A DNA stretch of 64,000 nt. Source: Piromyces finnis (Eukaryota > Neocallimastigomycota > Neocallimastigomycetes > Neocallimastigales > Neocallimastigaceae). Under the pieces are notes generated by a model that made no database searches, was not told where the DNA came from, and was given only the letters and a program-made list of their open reading frames with translations. Each line of letters begins with the position of its first letter. The stretch's first letter is position 1. The DNA is taken from NCBI GenBank assembly GCA_002104945.1, contig MCFH01000010.1, positions 434,001 to 498,000 of the forward strand, given 5' to 3'. Positions 45,358-57,901 of this stretch are shown here, one piece after another. A program made the translations under genes and the position numbers.

Positions 45358-48300
45358 ATGAATACTTTGTTTGATACTCAAAAATTAATTGAAAGTTATA
45401 CCAGTAAGTTAACAAAATAAAATATAATAATTATTAAATACAAATTATTGTAGTTATTGTTTTATTTACTTATTATTCATTATTTTTATTATTACTATTA
45501 TTATTATTATTTAATTTTCAATGAATATCATCATGAAATTTATTTTTTATATATAATTAGAAATTTTATTTAAAAAATGGGAAAAAACAAAGAAACTTCG
45601 AACTTCTTTTTATGTTAATTCCAATGACGAATTTATAAGGAAAGAAGGAAACGATAATTTTATCAGACAAGCCTTCAATTCACAATACAATACGAATAAA
45701 ACATCAAATGAACAAAAATTATTTTATATTGATGTAATATACCAATTTTACTTCGCTAAACTAAACTATCAATACACCTACCAACAAATACACTTGAAAG
45801 CATCATCTCAACCTACACCTAACCAAAACATTTCTAACACTCTAGAAACAACACCAAAACAAAAATTAAATAATTTCACTGATAAATATCCTTCATTAGA
45901 CACTATTTCCTTCAACCAAAAAAAAGAAATAGCCTTACCACACCAACTCTTACAAGATAAATTAACATTGATAAAACAGTATCTTCAGGATATACAAGAA
46001 CTCGATGATTTATGTCTCCAATGTAAATATATTTTATCTTGATTTTAAATATAGTTTCAAATTAAATTTTAAAAAAAAAAAAATGCATTTCAAATGCAAA
46101 TTACATATATAAAATAAAAAAATAATCGAAAAAAAAAATATATATATATATATTGCAATTAATATTATATTACAATATTAACTTTTTTTTTATTCTTCTT
46201 TTTAAAAAAAAAATGATAATTATATATAAAAGTACTAGAAAAAAGTAAACTTATAAGAAGTTGGCTTTACACTTTAAAAGATTTTCAATTAAAACTTTTG
46301 TTTTATATATGGAAAAGAACCAATAATAATAATAATAAAAGTGATAATAAAAATAATTCCTTAACTTCTTCAGAGATTAACTTGATAAATGAAATTCATT
46401 TACTTTTAACAAATATATCCAATGGTAACATAATTATTATAAATATGTTATTTTAAGTATTCCATTTAGCGATAAAATTTTTTTAATATTTTATATTTCT
46501 TTTTCTGTATTTATTCTCTTGCACATTATATCTATTTTATATATATGCTATAATATTTTCATTATTTTATCAATAATAATAATAATATGTAGAACTGCCA
46601 TGCTTGATTGATGATAGCCAACAAGAAAAAATAATTTTAAAAATCAATGAATATACTCAATATCTACAAAATAATAATAAAATACTATCGTTTAATCCTC
46701 ATCTTTATTATATACTTAAAAATAGCACTATCTATAGAGATAGGGTTAATATTATCAATAATAATGAAAAGGAAAATAATATTGATACACTATCCTTAAC
46801 ATCCTCTAAAGAATATTACCTAAAATATTATCAACAACACTATCATTATAATAATTCATCTATTAAAAGAAAAGGAGAAGAATCAACATCAACAATAATT
46901 ACTAATATTTCACGTAATAGTAGTGTAAGAAATTATACACAGGAAGAAGATTCATGGGCAGATATTACTCCAAAATCAGGATTTTCAATGATAAAATCAC
47001 CTCAATTATCAGAAGTATATAAGCCAACTATTCGTCATTCATCAAGTTTGGAAAGTTTCCCATCTTCTCAGGAAGAAGAAATTTCCATAGAAAATGATAA
47101 TATAGAATCATTCTATGCTAATTCAGATTTAGTCTTTTCAACGGAATCTATTAATTCTAATTCAAAACAAGAAAAAGGTAGTTTGCCTATCAATAAATTA
47201 AAATTATTAGATAGTTGTAATGGAAGTATTAATACCTATAGTCACACAAATAATACAATACATAATATTCTACCTATATCATCATCACTTTCATCAATTA
47301 TCACTACTGTAACTCCTAATAAATCTTTATTAATTCCTCTGGATAATAATTATAATCCTCTACCAGAGTATCACACTAAAAATCATCTTACGGTATATTC
47401 ATCAATGACTTTTTTTAATAATTTAATATACATATATAATTATATTATGATAATTAGAGTTTTCCTTGATTAAATAATTGATATATATAGAATATTTATT
47501 AATAAAATAGCAATAATAAAGAAATAAAAATATTATTGTTAATAATACTAACACACTTTTAAATTTTATTTTTAAATAAATATATCCTACCATCGACTAT
47601 AACTATTTATTATTATCAAATATGAACTATAGTTGTCACCAACCCAAAAAGGTTTAGCTACTAATACAAATACATTAACTTCTCTCTCAAACATTAATTC
47701 TGAATTATACCATGATAATTCATACTCTGAACAAGTAAATCAATCAAAATTAGATTTACAAAAATTTATTAAAGATAGTCCCATGGCTTCTTCACGCTAC
47801 GATAATAATAATAACATTAATAAATATAATTCTTTATCAAGATTGTCAAAAGCAAATCTTGATATTAATATACCAACATCACCGTCATTATCTACCTTTA
47901 AAATTAAAAGTCCCACAACACCAAAAACCCCTAAAACACCTCAAAATAATTATGACCCTCCAGATATATCTAATAGTTCTATTGATCAAGAACCAGGATC
48001 GCCTTATTCTTCTTTCTCCCCTCCATTTAAACCGTCCAAACCCCATCTTTTATATAAAAATTCTTCATTTATTCAATCTGATCCAACATTAGCAACTTCT
48101 TCTTCTTCTACTACTACACCATCAACAATATCTCATACAAATAAATTGATAGACCTCTTCCAAGTAACCAAACCTAAAAAGGTTGGTTTAAATATACTTA
48201 GTCAACATATTGAATATGTTGTTATTGCTCAAAAATTTGGAGTAAGAATTTAGTTTTTTTTTTAAAAAAAAAAAAAAAAATGCTTTTTATTATTGATTTT

Positions 48301-49124
48301 CAACTATTTTAATATATATTTTTACTTATATTACCTAATTAATATAATTTATTTTATTTTTCCCATTAAAATTTAAAAAAAAAAAAGGAAAAAGATGTTG
48401 TTGGGTATAAACGTTACTCGGATTTTGTAAAATTACGAGATCATTTATATGCTTTATGTCAAAAACGATCAAAAACTAAGAAAAAATCAATTTCCAGCAC
48501 TAATTATAAACGTACTTCTTTTAATAGTTTTTTAAAAAAAGAAAAAAATTTTGATGATGATCGATTTATTGCTTATAATGAAGTTAATCTTTCTAACGAA
48601 GGTAACTTTTCTAAAGGAATACGTAAAAGTAATACAAGCTTAGAAATTAATAAATTAATAAAAACTTTTGGAGGATCTAGTCATAATCATAATAATCATC
48701 AAGGAAATAATAATCGTAGTTTTAGTCGTGAAAGAAGTGGTAGTATTAAAGATACATTTGATCTAGAGTTTAGTTTAACGCGTCAACAACAACAACAACA
48801 AAATAATGAAGAGGATGAAATGGCAATCATTAATAAAGTATTACCCCCATTTCCACAAAAAAAAATTGTTGGTGAGTTAAAAATAGAAATAAATATATCA
48901 TAATTTATATTATTTAGTAATACTAATTATTAATGATGATATGATGATGATGATGATAATTAAATTATATATATAAATATATAATAGGAAAGTTTAATAT
49001 GAAATTTATTGAAAAACGTCGAGAAAGTTTACAAACTTTTTTAAATGATATATTAAAAGAACCTTCTCTTGATTTTCTTATTATCACCATTAAACAATGG
49101 ATTACAAATGAGATAATACTTTAA
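45358..49124 (+). CDS. PX-domain protein with insertion in the PX fold
   Basis: Exons 45358-45403, 45561-46022, 46233-46424, 46593-47392, 47633-48241, 48388-48871 and 48988-49124 give 909 residues. The PX domain, which binds phosphoinositides on endosomal membranes, is C-terminal: strands near HIEYVVIAQKFG; the KRYSDF motif at 711-716; helix VKLRDHLYALC; the Pro-rich loop LPPFPQKK at 855-862; and FIEKRRESLQTFLNDIL. About 125 Ser/Asn/Lys-rich residues separate the first helix from the Pro-rich loop, where most PX domains have 10-30. The N-terminal half contains helical segments (KILFKKWEKTKKLR, LYTLKDFQLKLLFYIWKRT) I cannot name, then a Ser/Thr/Pro-rich stretch with several TPK and SP sites. 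It resembles a sorting nexin in the PX part only. The short first exon is the only in-phase ATG. Confidence 0.85.
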
Positions 49125-49151
49125 AAGTGTTAAAAGAAGAGGATATATATA

Positions 49152-49182
<31 letters not shown>

Positions 49183-49739
49183 CTTTCTTTCTTTCTTTCT
49201 TTCTTTTTATACACGTACGTCATAATTATTATAATTATAATTATTAAAAAAAACTATATATAAAATATTCAATAAAATTATAATTATATTCTAATTAGAT
49301 TGTATAACATAAAAATATAAAAATAATATATAGATATAGTTTTTAATGAAAACGATAATTTTGAAGTTCTTCAATATATCAAACAAAAACATTCATAAAT
49401 AAATAAAACTATCAATATATATATATATATCATTATCATCCCCATCATATTGTATATATTATATATTTGAAACCAATGACTTATTATCAAATAATTAATA
49501 GAATTTATATTTAGAAATCATTTATAATAATTTATTATATTATGAATTTGTTAAAAAAGGGAATATTACACTATCAATATTTATTTGTGCTATATAAAAG
49601 TAAAAAATATTTATATAGTGTTTATTTATCCATTGACATTATAATATTGTTTTTTCATTATTTTTGTTTTTGCTTTTGCTTTTGTTTTTGTTTTTGTTTT
49701 TAATATTATAGTATTAACTAATGTAATTTATTATTTTAT
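49125..49739. other. Convergent 3' region with pyrimidine repeats
   Basis: Spacer between the 3' ends of the PX gene (+) and the NIF3-like gene (-). It contains a T-run followed by CTTT repeats (49154-49206), an ACGTACGT palindrome at 49213-49220 within TACGTCAT, and TTTTTG-type repeats at 49661-49701. No gene was seen. Confidence 0.7.
49154..49206. repeat. Polypyrimidine tract: T-run then (CTTT)n
   Basis: About 29 T residues followed by about six CTTT units, immediately downstream of the PX gene stop codon. Confidence 0.95.
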
Positions 49740-51438
49740 CTAAAGTGAATGGTATGGATCAACATCTTCTTTACTAACATAAACTTCATAGGAACATGAT
49801 TTCTTTTCAATTTCCTTTAAAAGTTTTGGCTTTAAAACACTTTCTAAATAACCACGTTCACTATTAGTATGTTCACATAAAATAACACTCTTATTATTAG
49901 AAAGAGCAAATAAAACATCATGATGAGACATTTCACCAGTTAAATAAACATCAGCATCCTTTACAGGTAATAAAACAGAAGAGCCTTAATATACATTTAT
50001 TATAAATAATTTGAAAATTAACAGTTAACAATTAATAAATACATAAATGTTGCCTATCTCTATATGATTAAATATAAATTTACTATTAAATTTTATATAT
50101 ACCTGAACCAACACAAATGGCTACCTTTGAAACGGATTCACCATTTTGATGACCTTTAGCAATAGCGTAACGGATATAATCTAAATGTAAAAATTCTTTA
50201 ACTTGTTTTGTAAGTTCTAAAAATGATATTTTATTTTCTAAAATGGCCATTCTACCAGTACCAGCAGTTTCTTGACCGGCTGGTGGATTATCAGCTGGGG
50301 TGATGGTTTCAAGTTTATGGTTTCCTAAACTTTGAGCAAGCCAGTCATTAACTTTTATTAAAAATAATAATAATAATAATGATAATAATTTAAAAATTCA
50401 AAAAAAAGTAAAAATTAATAAATAATATAAAATATTATAAAACAAAAAAAAAAAAAAAAAATATCAATAATTGAAATATCTATTTATTTTTTTTCTTTCT
50501 TTTTGAGACTGTCATCATTTCTACATACCACCATCAGCACAGTTATCTAAGGAAGTATGTGGTGAATAAATAGAAATACTATATACAATTCATTTTATTA
50601 TCATTATATTGTTGTTGTTGTTGTTGTTGTTGTATATATATATATATAACATTAAAAAAAATAGTAAAATTTAATATATTATTTAAATCTACATTTTTTT
50701 TTTTTTTTTGTAATTACTAATTACCCTTTAGCAGCACAAAGTAAAACATCCTTTTGCTTTTCGTTTTCAAGAGTTAAACGTTTTAAACTTCTGAAAATTG
50801 GTGGATGGTATGAAATAATAACACCAATCTTTATTAAAAAAAAATAATACATTTTTTAAAAGAAATTAATTTTTAAGAAGAGATTCAAAGAAATATGGTA
50901 TATAGGTTATTCATTTATATCATAAATGCGTATATTATAAAGCGTCAGACGATATCAACGTTTAAAAAAAAATAATTTATATATATAATAGAAATTGAAA
51001 TTGAAATTAGAAATCCTTATTTTAATTATTATATTTCAAATTATTAATTGTTATGAAGTTATGCTATATTAATTAATATGAAATATATGTTAAATATAAT
51101 TAAAAGGTTAATTACGTTTGGGTTATTAATAGCTTCTTGAACAACATCTAAAGTTAAATCAATAGTTAATAAAATACCATTAGCATTTTCTCGAGGAATT
51201 GGAGCTTCAAGTAATAAGCCTACCTAAAAATATAGTAATAACAAATTTTTTATGAATTTTAATTAAAAAATGTTTTAACATTATTATTATTATTGTTGTT
51301 GTTGTTGTTGGTAATTAACAAATTAGCTAAAGTCTTTTTTAAATATATATATATATATATATATAAATTTTTATTCATTTATGAAACTATTAAAATTCTT
51401 TTTTAATTATTAATTTTTTAGGAAAATGTTATAAAAAT

Positions 51439-51470
<32 letters not shown>

Positions 51471-51571
51471 CATGTTATATATATTACATTGTCCCATGAA
51501 TTATCTGCAAGACTTAATGGAGCTATGTTATTCATAGCTTCTAAAACAAATGATAATAATGGATTAGCCAT
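49740..51571 (-). CDS. NIF3-like metal-binding protein
   Basis: Member of the NIF3/DUF34 family, conserved in all domains of life, with a dinuclear metal site and no firmly established activity. Exons on the minus strand: 51571-51488, 51223-51116, 50828-50725, 50578-50529, 50351-50103, 49984-49740. They sum to 840 bases, or 279 residues, matching yeast NIF3 (288). Family motifs are in order: APLSLADNSWDNVGLLLE at the N-terminus; SYHPPIF; YSPHTSLDNCADGG with the metal-binding His and Asp; GEMSHHDVLFAL; and CEHTNSERGYLE. Both metal-site clusters are intact. Introns contain a long A-run (about 51441-51470) and a GTT repeat (50609-50633). The start ATG lies just upstream of the conserved SFVLEAMNNIAP region. 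Confidence 0.93.
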
Positions 51572-52140
51572 ATTGTTATTAAATATTATTTAAGATATTA
51601 TTAAATAATTTAATTTTTTAGAAAATAATAAAATATTTTTATACACATATTATTTTTAATTTAATATATTATGAAAAATATAAAAAAAAAAATTTATTAA
51701 TCAAAAGAATAAAAAGAGTGAGTAAAACTTTATTAAAAACTAATAATAAAAATGTAGTTCCAAATATATACATTCTGTAAGCGCTTTAATAATCTACATT
51801 AAAATCAAATAAAAATAAAAATTATAAGCACATAATGAATCAATTATATGATACTAACAAAGTATTTGAAATTATAGTTCATTTTTTCATTTCACATATT
51901 TATTTAAATGTTATAATGATTGTTACTTTGATTTACAATATATATAATGGTATAATTAGAGTAATAAAATAATTACATCACTAGATAATTAGAAATATAA
52001 TATACAAATGATTATAAAAATTTTATATATTCTATTTTATATATAATAATATTGAATTATGATAACCAAAACTATACGTTTTATATGATACATAAAAATA
52101 TCTATCGAATATATTTATTTTTGATAGCTTATTTACTTTT
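51572..52140. other. Intergenic spacer
   Basis: AT-rich spacer upstream of the NIF3-like gene and downstream of the DNAAF11 stop codon (both minus strand). No gene or notable motif was seen. Confidence 0.65.
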
Positions 52141-54137
52141 CTAACATAATGGAGGAACATCTGGATCATCAATGAAATCTTCACTTGGCTCTATATCTGT
52201 AGGTAACATTTCTTTTAATTGAATACCATTGGCTGCATAACTAGTAGTATCTTTTTTGAGATGATTAAATCTATTCTTTTTAGAATTTTCATAAATGTTA
52301 GCAAGATCGATTTTTTCATTCTTTTCTGGTTCCAAATCTAAAAACTTTGCATATCGACGTCCTAATTTGGATTTTTTTTTATTTTCTATTTCTTCTTTTC
52401 TTTTTTCCTCTTCTTTCTTTTCATGCATTCTCTTTAATTCATATAGTTTTCTTTTTTCATCATGAATATCAACAGGCTTTTCATATTCTGTTTCAGTATT
52501 TTCTTCTGTTAAATTTTTATCCAAGTAAAATTCACCATCCTGTGATTTATTCACTTTAACCATAGTTATCATAAGAGTACCACTACATTTACTACGTTCA
52601 CATGTAACATTTTTATCATCACAATAAACTTCATCTTCTAAAGTTAAAATTAAGTCTTTTCCCTTAATGGTAACACGAATCCATGTAGGATGAACATCTA
52701 CATCAATTAACGATGTTTCCAAATACTTTGTAATAAAGACTTCTAAAATTAATAATTTATCAGTGTTGGTAAATTGGAAAGGGTATTTACCTTCATTTCT
52801 TTGTAAAATTTTAGTTCCATCTGGTGAATATAATGGTTTCTGTTTTTTAACCTTCTTTTTTTCCTTTTTAGGATTCTGAGCTTCTTTAAGAGCTGCCATT
52901 TCTCTCGCAGCTTCAAGACGTGATTTAGGGGTATATTTAGTTGCTTTATTTAACCTTTCTTGGCGTTCCTCTATTGTAAGATTAGTAATATCAACATCTT
53001 CTTCATCATCATCATCATCATCATATGATGAAACTATTTCTGGCATATCACTTATTATTTCTTCAATATCTTGTTTAGCAATAATTCTTTCTGATTTTAA
53101 TATTTCTTTTCCATCAAGAACCTTTTTATATGTAAATACAATCATAAAATGTTTATTCATGGAGATAATACATAAAATTAAATAATATTAGCATACTCTT
53201 AATATAGTCTATAAATTTTCTTTTTCATTCTATAACTATATATATAGTTCATATTCATACTTTTAATTGTGGTAGTGTATTAATAACATATTCTCTATAA
53301 CCTTCAATTCTTGTACATGGATTACCAACTAAGTATCTTTTATTATATAGATAATATTAAAAGAAAAATTAATTCACATTTTCTATTTTCAAAAATTCAT
53401 TATAATATAACAATTATTTTATATTTTTATATATAAATTATGTATATGAGATAAAATTTTAAAATATTACAATTCTTTTAAATGGATATTATTTTTTAAA
53501 GACTGTACGCATGTAACATCTTCAATAAAATTAACTGTAAAATCTAGTTTTTCTAATGATTCACATCCTTCCAAATTCTCAATTTTTGTAATATTATTTA
53601 AAGCCAAATTTAAATATTTTAAACATTTAAGTTTGTGTAAGTTTTCTATTGATTACAATATATAAAATATAAAATATTATTAAACACATATTATTAAAAT
53701 ATATTTATATGTATTGTTAAAAAATATAACAACTATATTAGTTATATTTCATAAAACTCTTTTATTAACGATGTATAAACTGTCTTTTAAATATTTTATA
53801 CTAATAATACTAACCAATTTTTGATATTTGATTATTTTGAAGTAATAGAATTTCTAAATCACGACAATATACATCCAAATTTTCGATTTTTTCTATATCA
53901 TATTGATGTAGTGCAATTTCTTTTAAGGTTGACAATTCCTTATCATTATGTTCAGACCGTTTTAATAACAGTTCTTTGTCAACTAATTAGTGAAATAAAT
54001 AATGAATTTTTTAACATAAAAATGTGTTATATATAAATATTAGTATAATTCAAAGTATTATAAGTTTAAATTAATGTGTTCTTTTTTTTTTTTTAAGTAA
54101 TATTTTTTTTTTTTTTATTCATACTTCTTTGGACCAT
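52141..54137 (-). CDS. DNAAF11: Dynein axonemal assembly factor 11 (LRRC6/tilB)
   Basis: Cytoplasmic factor needed to preassemble the dynein arms of motile cilia. Exons on the minus strand: 54137-54125 (13 bases), 53982-53815, 53645-53471, 53336-53261, 53121-52141. They total 1413 bases, or 470 residues; human LRRC6 has 466. The N-terminal leucine-rich repeats match the family closely: [57 protein letters not shown], and the cap HLKELYLVGNPC...[22 protein letters not shown] Lys/Glu-rich coiled region follows, then a CS/p23-like domain ([20 protein letters not shown]), and the characteristic end [10 protein letters not shown]. The first exon codes MVQR and the start of residue 5, aligning with the family's N-terminus. 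Its presence implies a flagellated life stage. Confidence 0.95.
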
Positions 54138-55496
54138 TTCACTTTTCTGCAATAAAAAAAAATGTATAGATTTAAAAGCTATATATTAAAGTATATTTAT
54201 ATTTTATATACTTTTAATTTAAATTTAAAATTAATATATTACTATTGCTGCGAAATTAAAATAAATCTTTAAAAAAAAAAGCGGAATTTAAAATAAAATA
54301 ATATTAAATATTTAATTATTAAGAATTTCAATTTTATCTGTAACATATAATTTTCTCTTAGTTTCTTAGTATTATTATAACACAAAACTTTTTCTATATT
54401 ATATATTTCACACTAATAGAGTCTTTTTTTTTTGTTTCCTTTTTTTTTTATTAAATTATTTTTTATTATTATTTGCTTTCAACTACTTTATCATTTTTTT
54501 AAATATGAAAATTAAAAAAAAATTTAAAGTAATTTTATAATTTTTTTTAAAAAATAAAAAATCATGTATTGATAATAAATTATATAAATAATTTTTTTTT
54601 AACTAATAAATTACTTTATATTTATATTAGTTATTTTTTTGGTCAAAAATGATAATAGGTTTTATCTTTAATAGTTATTTGGGTAAAGAAAAATGATTAT
54701 ATATATACATTAATTATTTCAAAAATTTATATGTCTTGAAAAAATAATTATTACCTTGATTTTTCTTTTAATAAAATAATGCCTTCTTTTTTAAATATTC
54801 TAAAATTTTACTACCTTTTTTTTATTTTTAAATAATTTTTATTATTGTTTTGTTTGTTGTTTTTTTATTTATTATTTTTTTTTTCTTAGTTATTTGCTTT
54901 TTTAAATTTTTGACTTTATTTTTTTATATAAAAGTCTATGTTTATTTTTATAAATTATAACTATATAATAATAACACTATTTCTTTTTTATAATAAAAAA
55001 ATAACGTTTTTATATATTATATTAATTTCTTTTTAATTTTCTTTTTGTTTTGTTTTGGTTTTTTTTTTTAAAGGTTTTTTTTTTTTCTTGATTTATATTT
55101 TTTATGTATGCATTAGTTTTTTATATTCTTATATTTTTGTATTTTAAGAAGGTAGATTTTTAATATTTAAATATACTTTTGATAGGTCTTTTTTAAAAAT
55201 AAAAAAAGTAATAATTATTAAAATTATTGAAAAACTATTTTTCTTTTTAAATAACCATTAAAAGAAAAAATATTAAATAGATAAAAAAAAACTAAATATA
55301 TTAAAAATATAGAAAATATATATTTCTAATAATTTATTAAAAAAATCTTTTTTTATAGATATTATAAAAAGAGATTTTAATTTTAAGGTTTTTTATAAAT
55401 TAAATTACTCACTGAAAGAAAAATGTATGTTACTATATATGAAAATAATTTATGAAATTTAAATAATGTGGGGTGAAAGTTAATATATTAACTTAT
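54138..55496. other. Intergenic spacer
   Basis: Spacer upstream of DNAAF11 and downstream of the glycogenin stop codon (both minus strand). Dense T-runs; a possible 5' leader splice acceptor (TTGCAG in the minus sense) lies just upstream of the DNAAF11 start. No other gene was seen. Confidence 0.65.
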
Positions 55497-56627
55497 TTAA
55501 TGTTTGTTAGAAGTTGGAATTCTGAATGAAGAGTAGTTAGAGTGATTCTTCTTGAATGGAATAGAAGTATCTTCAGTTAATTCCTTATCAGTTAACTTCT
55601 TAACCTTTGTAGCAGAAGCTAATTTTTGAGAAGCAGTGAATTCGTTTTCATTCCAGTCACAGTGGTAGTTAGCAAAGTCTGGAATTTGGTAACTGTTGCC
55701 ACCACTAGAAACCTTCTTTTCTGGTACTGAGTAGTTAACAGTAGATGGGTAGTTAGAACGAACATTCCAACCAGATACTGGACCAGCTTCAGTAGAAATA
55801 GATAATACCTTAGCAACATTGTATTTATCAAAGATATCCCACCACTTTTGAACAAGAGTAGTAGTTTGGTATGGGAATTCACTCTTTGGAACAATCTTAC
55901 CATCAGAGAAACGATCCCACTTCCATGGCTTCATTTCACCAATAAAGTGAACAATAGCAATATTTTGTTCGAATTGTTGGAAAGCTGGAAGGTAAGAGTA
56001 GACTGAAGATGGAGTAACATTGTAAACAAATGGTAAACGGTTAGTCTTGAAGGAACCTTCAGAAGATTGAGCCCAGTTAGAGAAGAATTGGTTTAATAAA
56101 CCTTGGTCAGCACCATCAAAACTACCTTCAGTCATAGCCATAGCCATAAGACCATCATAGATAGCTCTGTTTGGCTTAGTAACGAAAACACCAGAATTGA
56201 AAATATCTGGCCAACCACAATCTGGAGCAGCAGCAAAATCAACATCACCATCAACGAAACTGAAAAGTTCATCGACGTTACGAGTAACAAGAACATCAGA
56301 ATCGAAGAAGATGAAACGGCTGTACTTAATAACATCTGGGTTCCAGACGTGAATCTTTGTGAAAGTGATATCTAATTCATTACGACCTAAGAGATCAAGG
56401 TTCTTCTTATCATTAGAGCGAATAGTGTCAACGAAAACAACTTCATTGAAAACACTACGTAAATGATTTACAGAATTTGGTGAAACATTATCATTAGTAA
56501 CAACAGCAACTAATGGATAATTAGTACCATAAGCTCTTAAAGAGTTAGCAAGAACAAGAGCACCTGGTACATATGAATCAGAAGTTAAAAGAGTAACGTA
56601 ACAGTAATTTTCTGGAGAAGATGGCAT
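55497..56627 (-). CDS. Glycogenin (self-glucosylating glycogen primer)
   Basis: A GT8-family glucosyltransferase that glucosylates itself from UDP-glucose and so primes glycogen synthesis in the cytosol. Single exon, 376 residues, slightly longer than the catalytic domain alone. Seen: start of the Rossmann-like fold YVTLLTSDSYVPGALVLANS; the metal-binding DxD as D109-S110-D111 in FFDSDVLV; DCGWPDIFNSGVFV; GADQGLLNQFF; and HFIGEMKPWKW. Tyrosines 210 and 212 in VYSYLPAF lie where the autoglucosylated tyrosine of animal glycogenin sits. The C-terminal tail is Lys/Ser-rich. Codon use differs from its neighbours: many AAC, TTC, AAG and ACC codons where others use AAT, TTT and AAA, which suggests high expression. 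No intron and a compact A-rich leader. Confidence 0.95.
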   Translation of the reverse strand: MPSSPENYCYVTLLTSDSYVPGALVLANSLRAYGTNYPLVAVVTNDNVSPNSVNHLRSVFNEVVFVDTIRSNDKKNLDLLGRNELDITFTKIHVWNPDVIKYSRFIFFDSDVLVTRNVDELFSFVDGDVDFAAAPDCGWPDIFNSGVFVTKPNRAIYDGLMAMAMTEGSFDGADQGLLNQFFSNWAQSSEGSFKTNRLPFVYNVTPSSVYSYLPAFQQFEQNIAIVHFIGEMKPWKWDRFSDGKIVPKSEFPYQTTTLVQKWWDIFDKYNVAKVLSISTEAGPVSGWNVRSNYPSTVNYSVPEKKVSSGGNSYQIPDFANYHCDWNENEFTASQKLASATKVKKLTDKELTEDTSIPFKKNHSNYSSFRIPTSNKH

Positions 56628-57846
56628 TTTTTTTTATCTATTCAGCAAATTATAATTTAATATAAAATAATAATAATATTATTAATTAAATTGCTATTTA
56701 TTTATTAATTGATTGATTGATTTTTATACTATTGTTATTTTATCAAAAAAAAAAAAAAAAAACTAATTGTTCGCCAACAATAACACTTTTATATTTTAAA
56801 GTTGTTATTTTTCATTTCAATAATTTCATTTATTTTTTTCAAAAAATCTTATGAGATATTATTTTATTAATTCTTATTTATATCATAATAAATATAATTT
56901 AATAAATAAATATTAACCTTTTATATATATGTGTTTATATAAATTTATTAATTATTCTTTATAAAGATTTTTTTTTTTTTTTAAAATAGTCACTTTTTTT
57001 TAAAATTAAAAATAATAATATAAGTTTTTTATTATTATTATTTATTAATTTTATTATTTTTAAATTTAATTTTGTTGTTTTTAAAACAGTTAAGCCTTAT
57101 TTTAACTTAATGTTTATTTTTTTAGTATTTTATTGCAATTATTTATTTAGAAAATTGTAAAAAAAAAAAATAAAAATAAAGAAAATTGTATCCTTTTATA
57201 ATAATTCATTAGGCATCACCTTTTTCTTCATCTTTTATTTCTTTTTTCAAATTTATTTAAAACTTTAATTGTTAAATAATATAATATATATAGAATATAA
57301 ATTTTATGTATATTCCATTAAATTTAAAAAATAATTAATTAATATTAAATAAATTAAATTAAATATATTATTAATTATGGCATTTTTTTAAGATTTTAAA
57401 TTAATTAAAATATCTAAAAAAAAAAAAGTATATTATATTATATTATATACACTATTAAGATGTTTTTTTTTTTTTTTAGTATTATTATTTATTGAAAAGG
57501 TAATTTTATTTAATTATTCCTATAGTTAAATTCATTAAAATTAACTTTAATAATAATATTTAAAGATAATAATTCATTTTATATTCAATAATATATTTAG
57601 AATATATTGTTAGCATAAAGAATTTTCAATATATATTATATAGATTATTACAATATATGATTTTTATAGAATAACTATAAAAATAATATATAGCAATACT
57701 TATTTTTTTGCTTAATCATTTTCAAAACATAATATTATTATTAAGTCTAAAAAGTAATTAATTCAAATAATATATTATAAATTATATATAGATATATAAA
57801 TATTAAACATAGTTGTTTGGTTTAATCATTTTATTTAAAAATTTTA

Positions 57847-57901
57847 ATTTCATTTTATTTCCATATTTATATAATAATATGGAAGTAAAAAAAAATGAAA
57901 T
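57847..57901. repeat. Long hairpin-forming inverted repeat
   Basis: TTTTATTTCCATATT (57853-57867) pairs with AATATGGAAGTAAAA (57876-57890) over 15 positions, with one G-T wobble and an 8-base loop. The stem continues beyond a five-A bulge with TTTCA (57848-57852) and TGAAA (57896-57900). Confidence 0.8.

Noticed and set aside
49213-49220. ACGTACGT palindrome within TACGTCAT, considered as a CRE-type promoter site
   Set aside because: It lies between two convergent 3' ends, where a promoter element is unlikely.
56103-56375. 90-codon plus-strand frame and 67-codon minus-strand frame within glycogenin
   Set aside because: Shadow frames of the glycogenin exon.
57211-57255. Coding-like minus-strand frame ending DEEKGDA before a stop
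   Set aside because: No convincing splice acceptor or upstream exon in phase; too short to support on its own.
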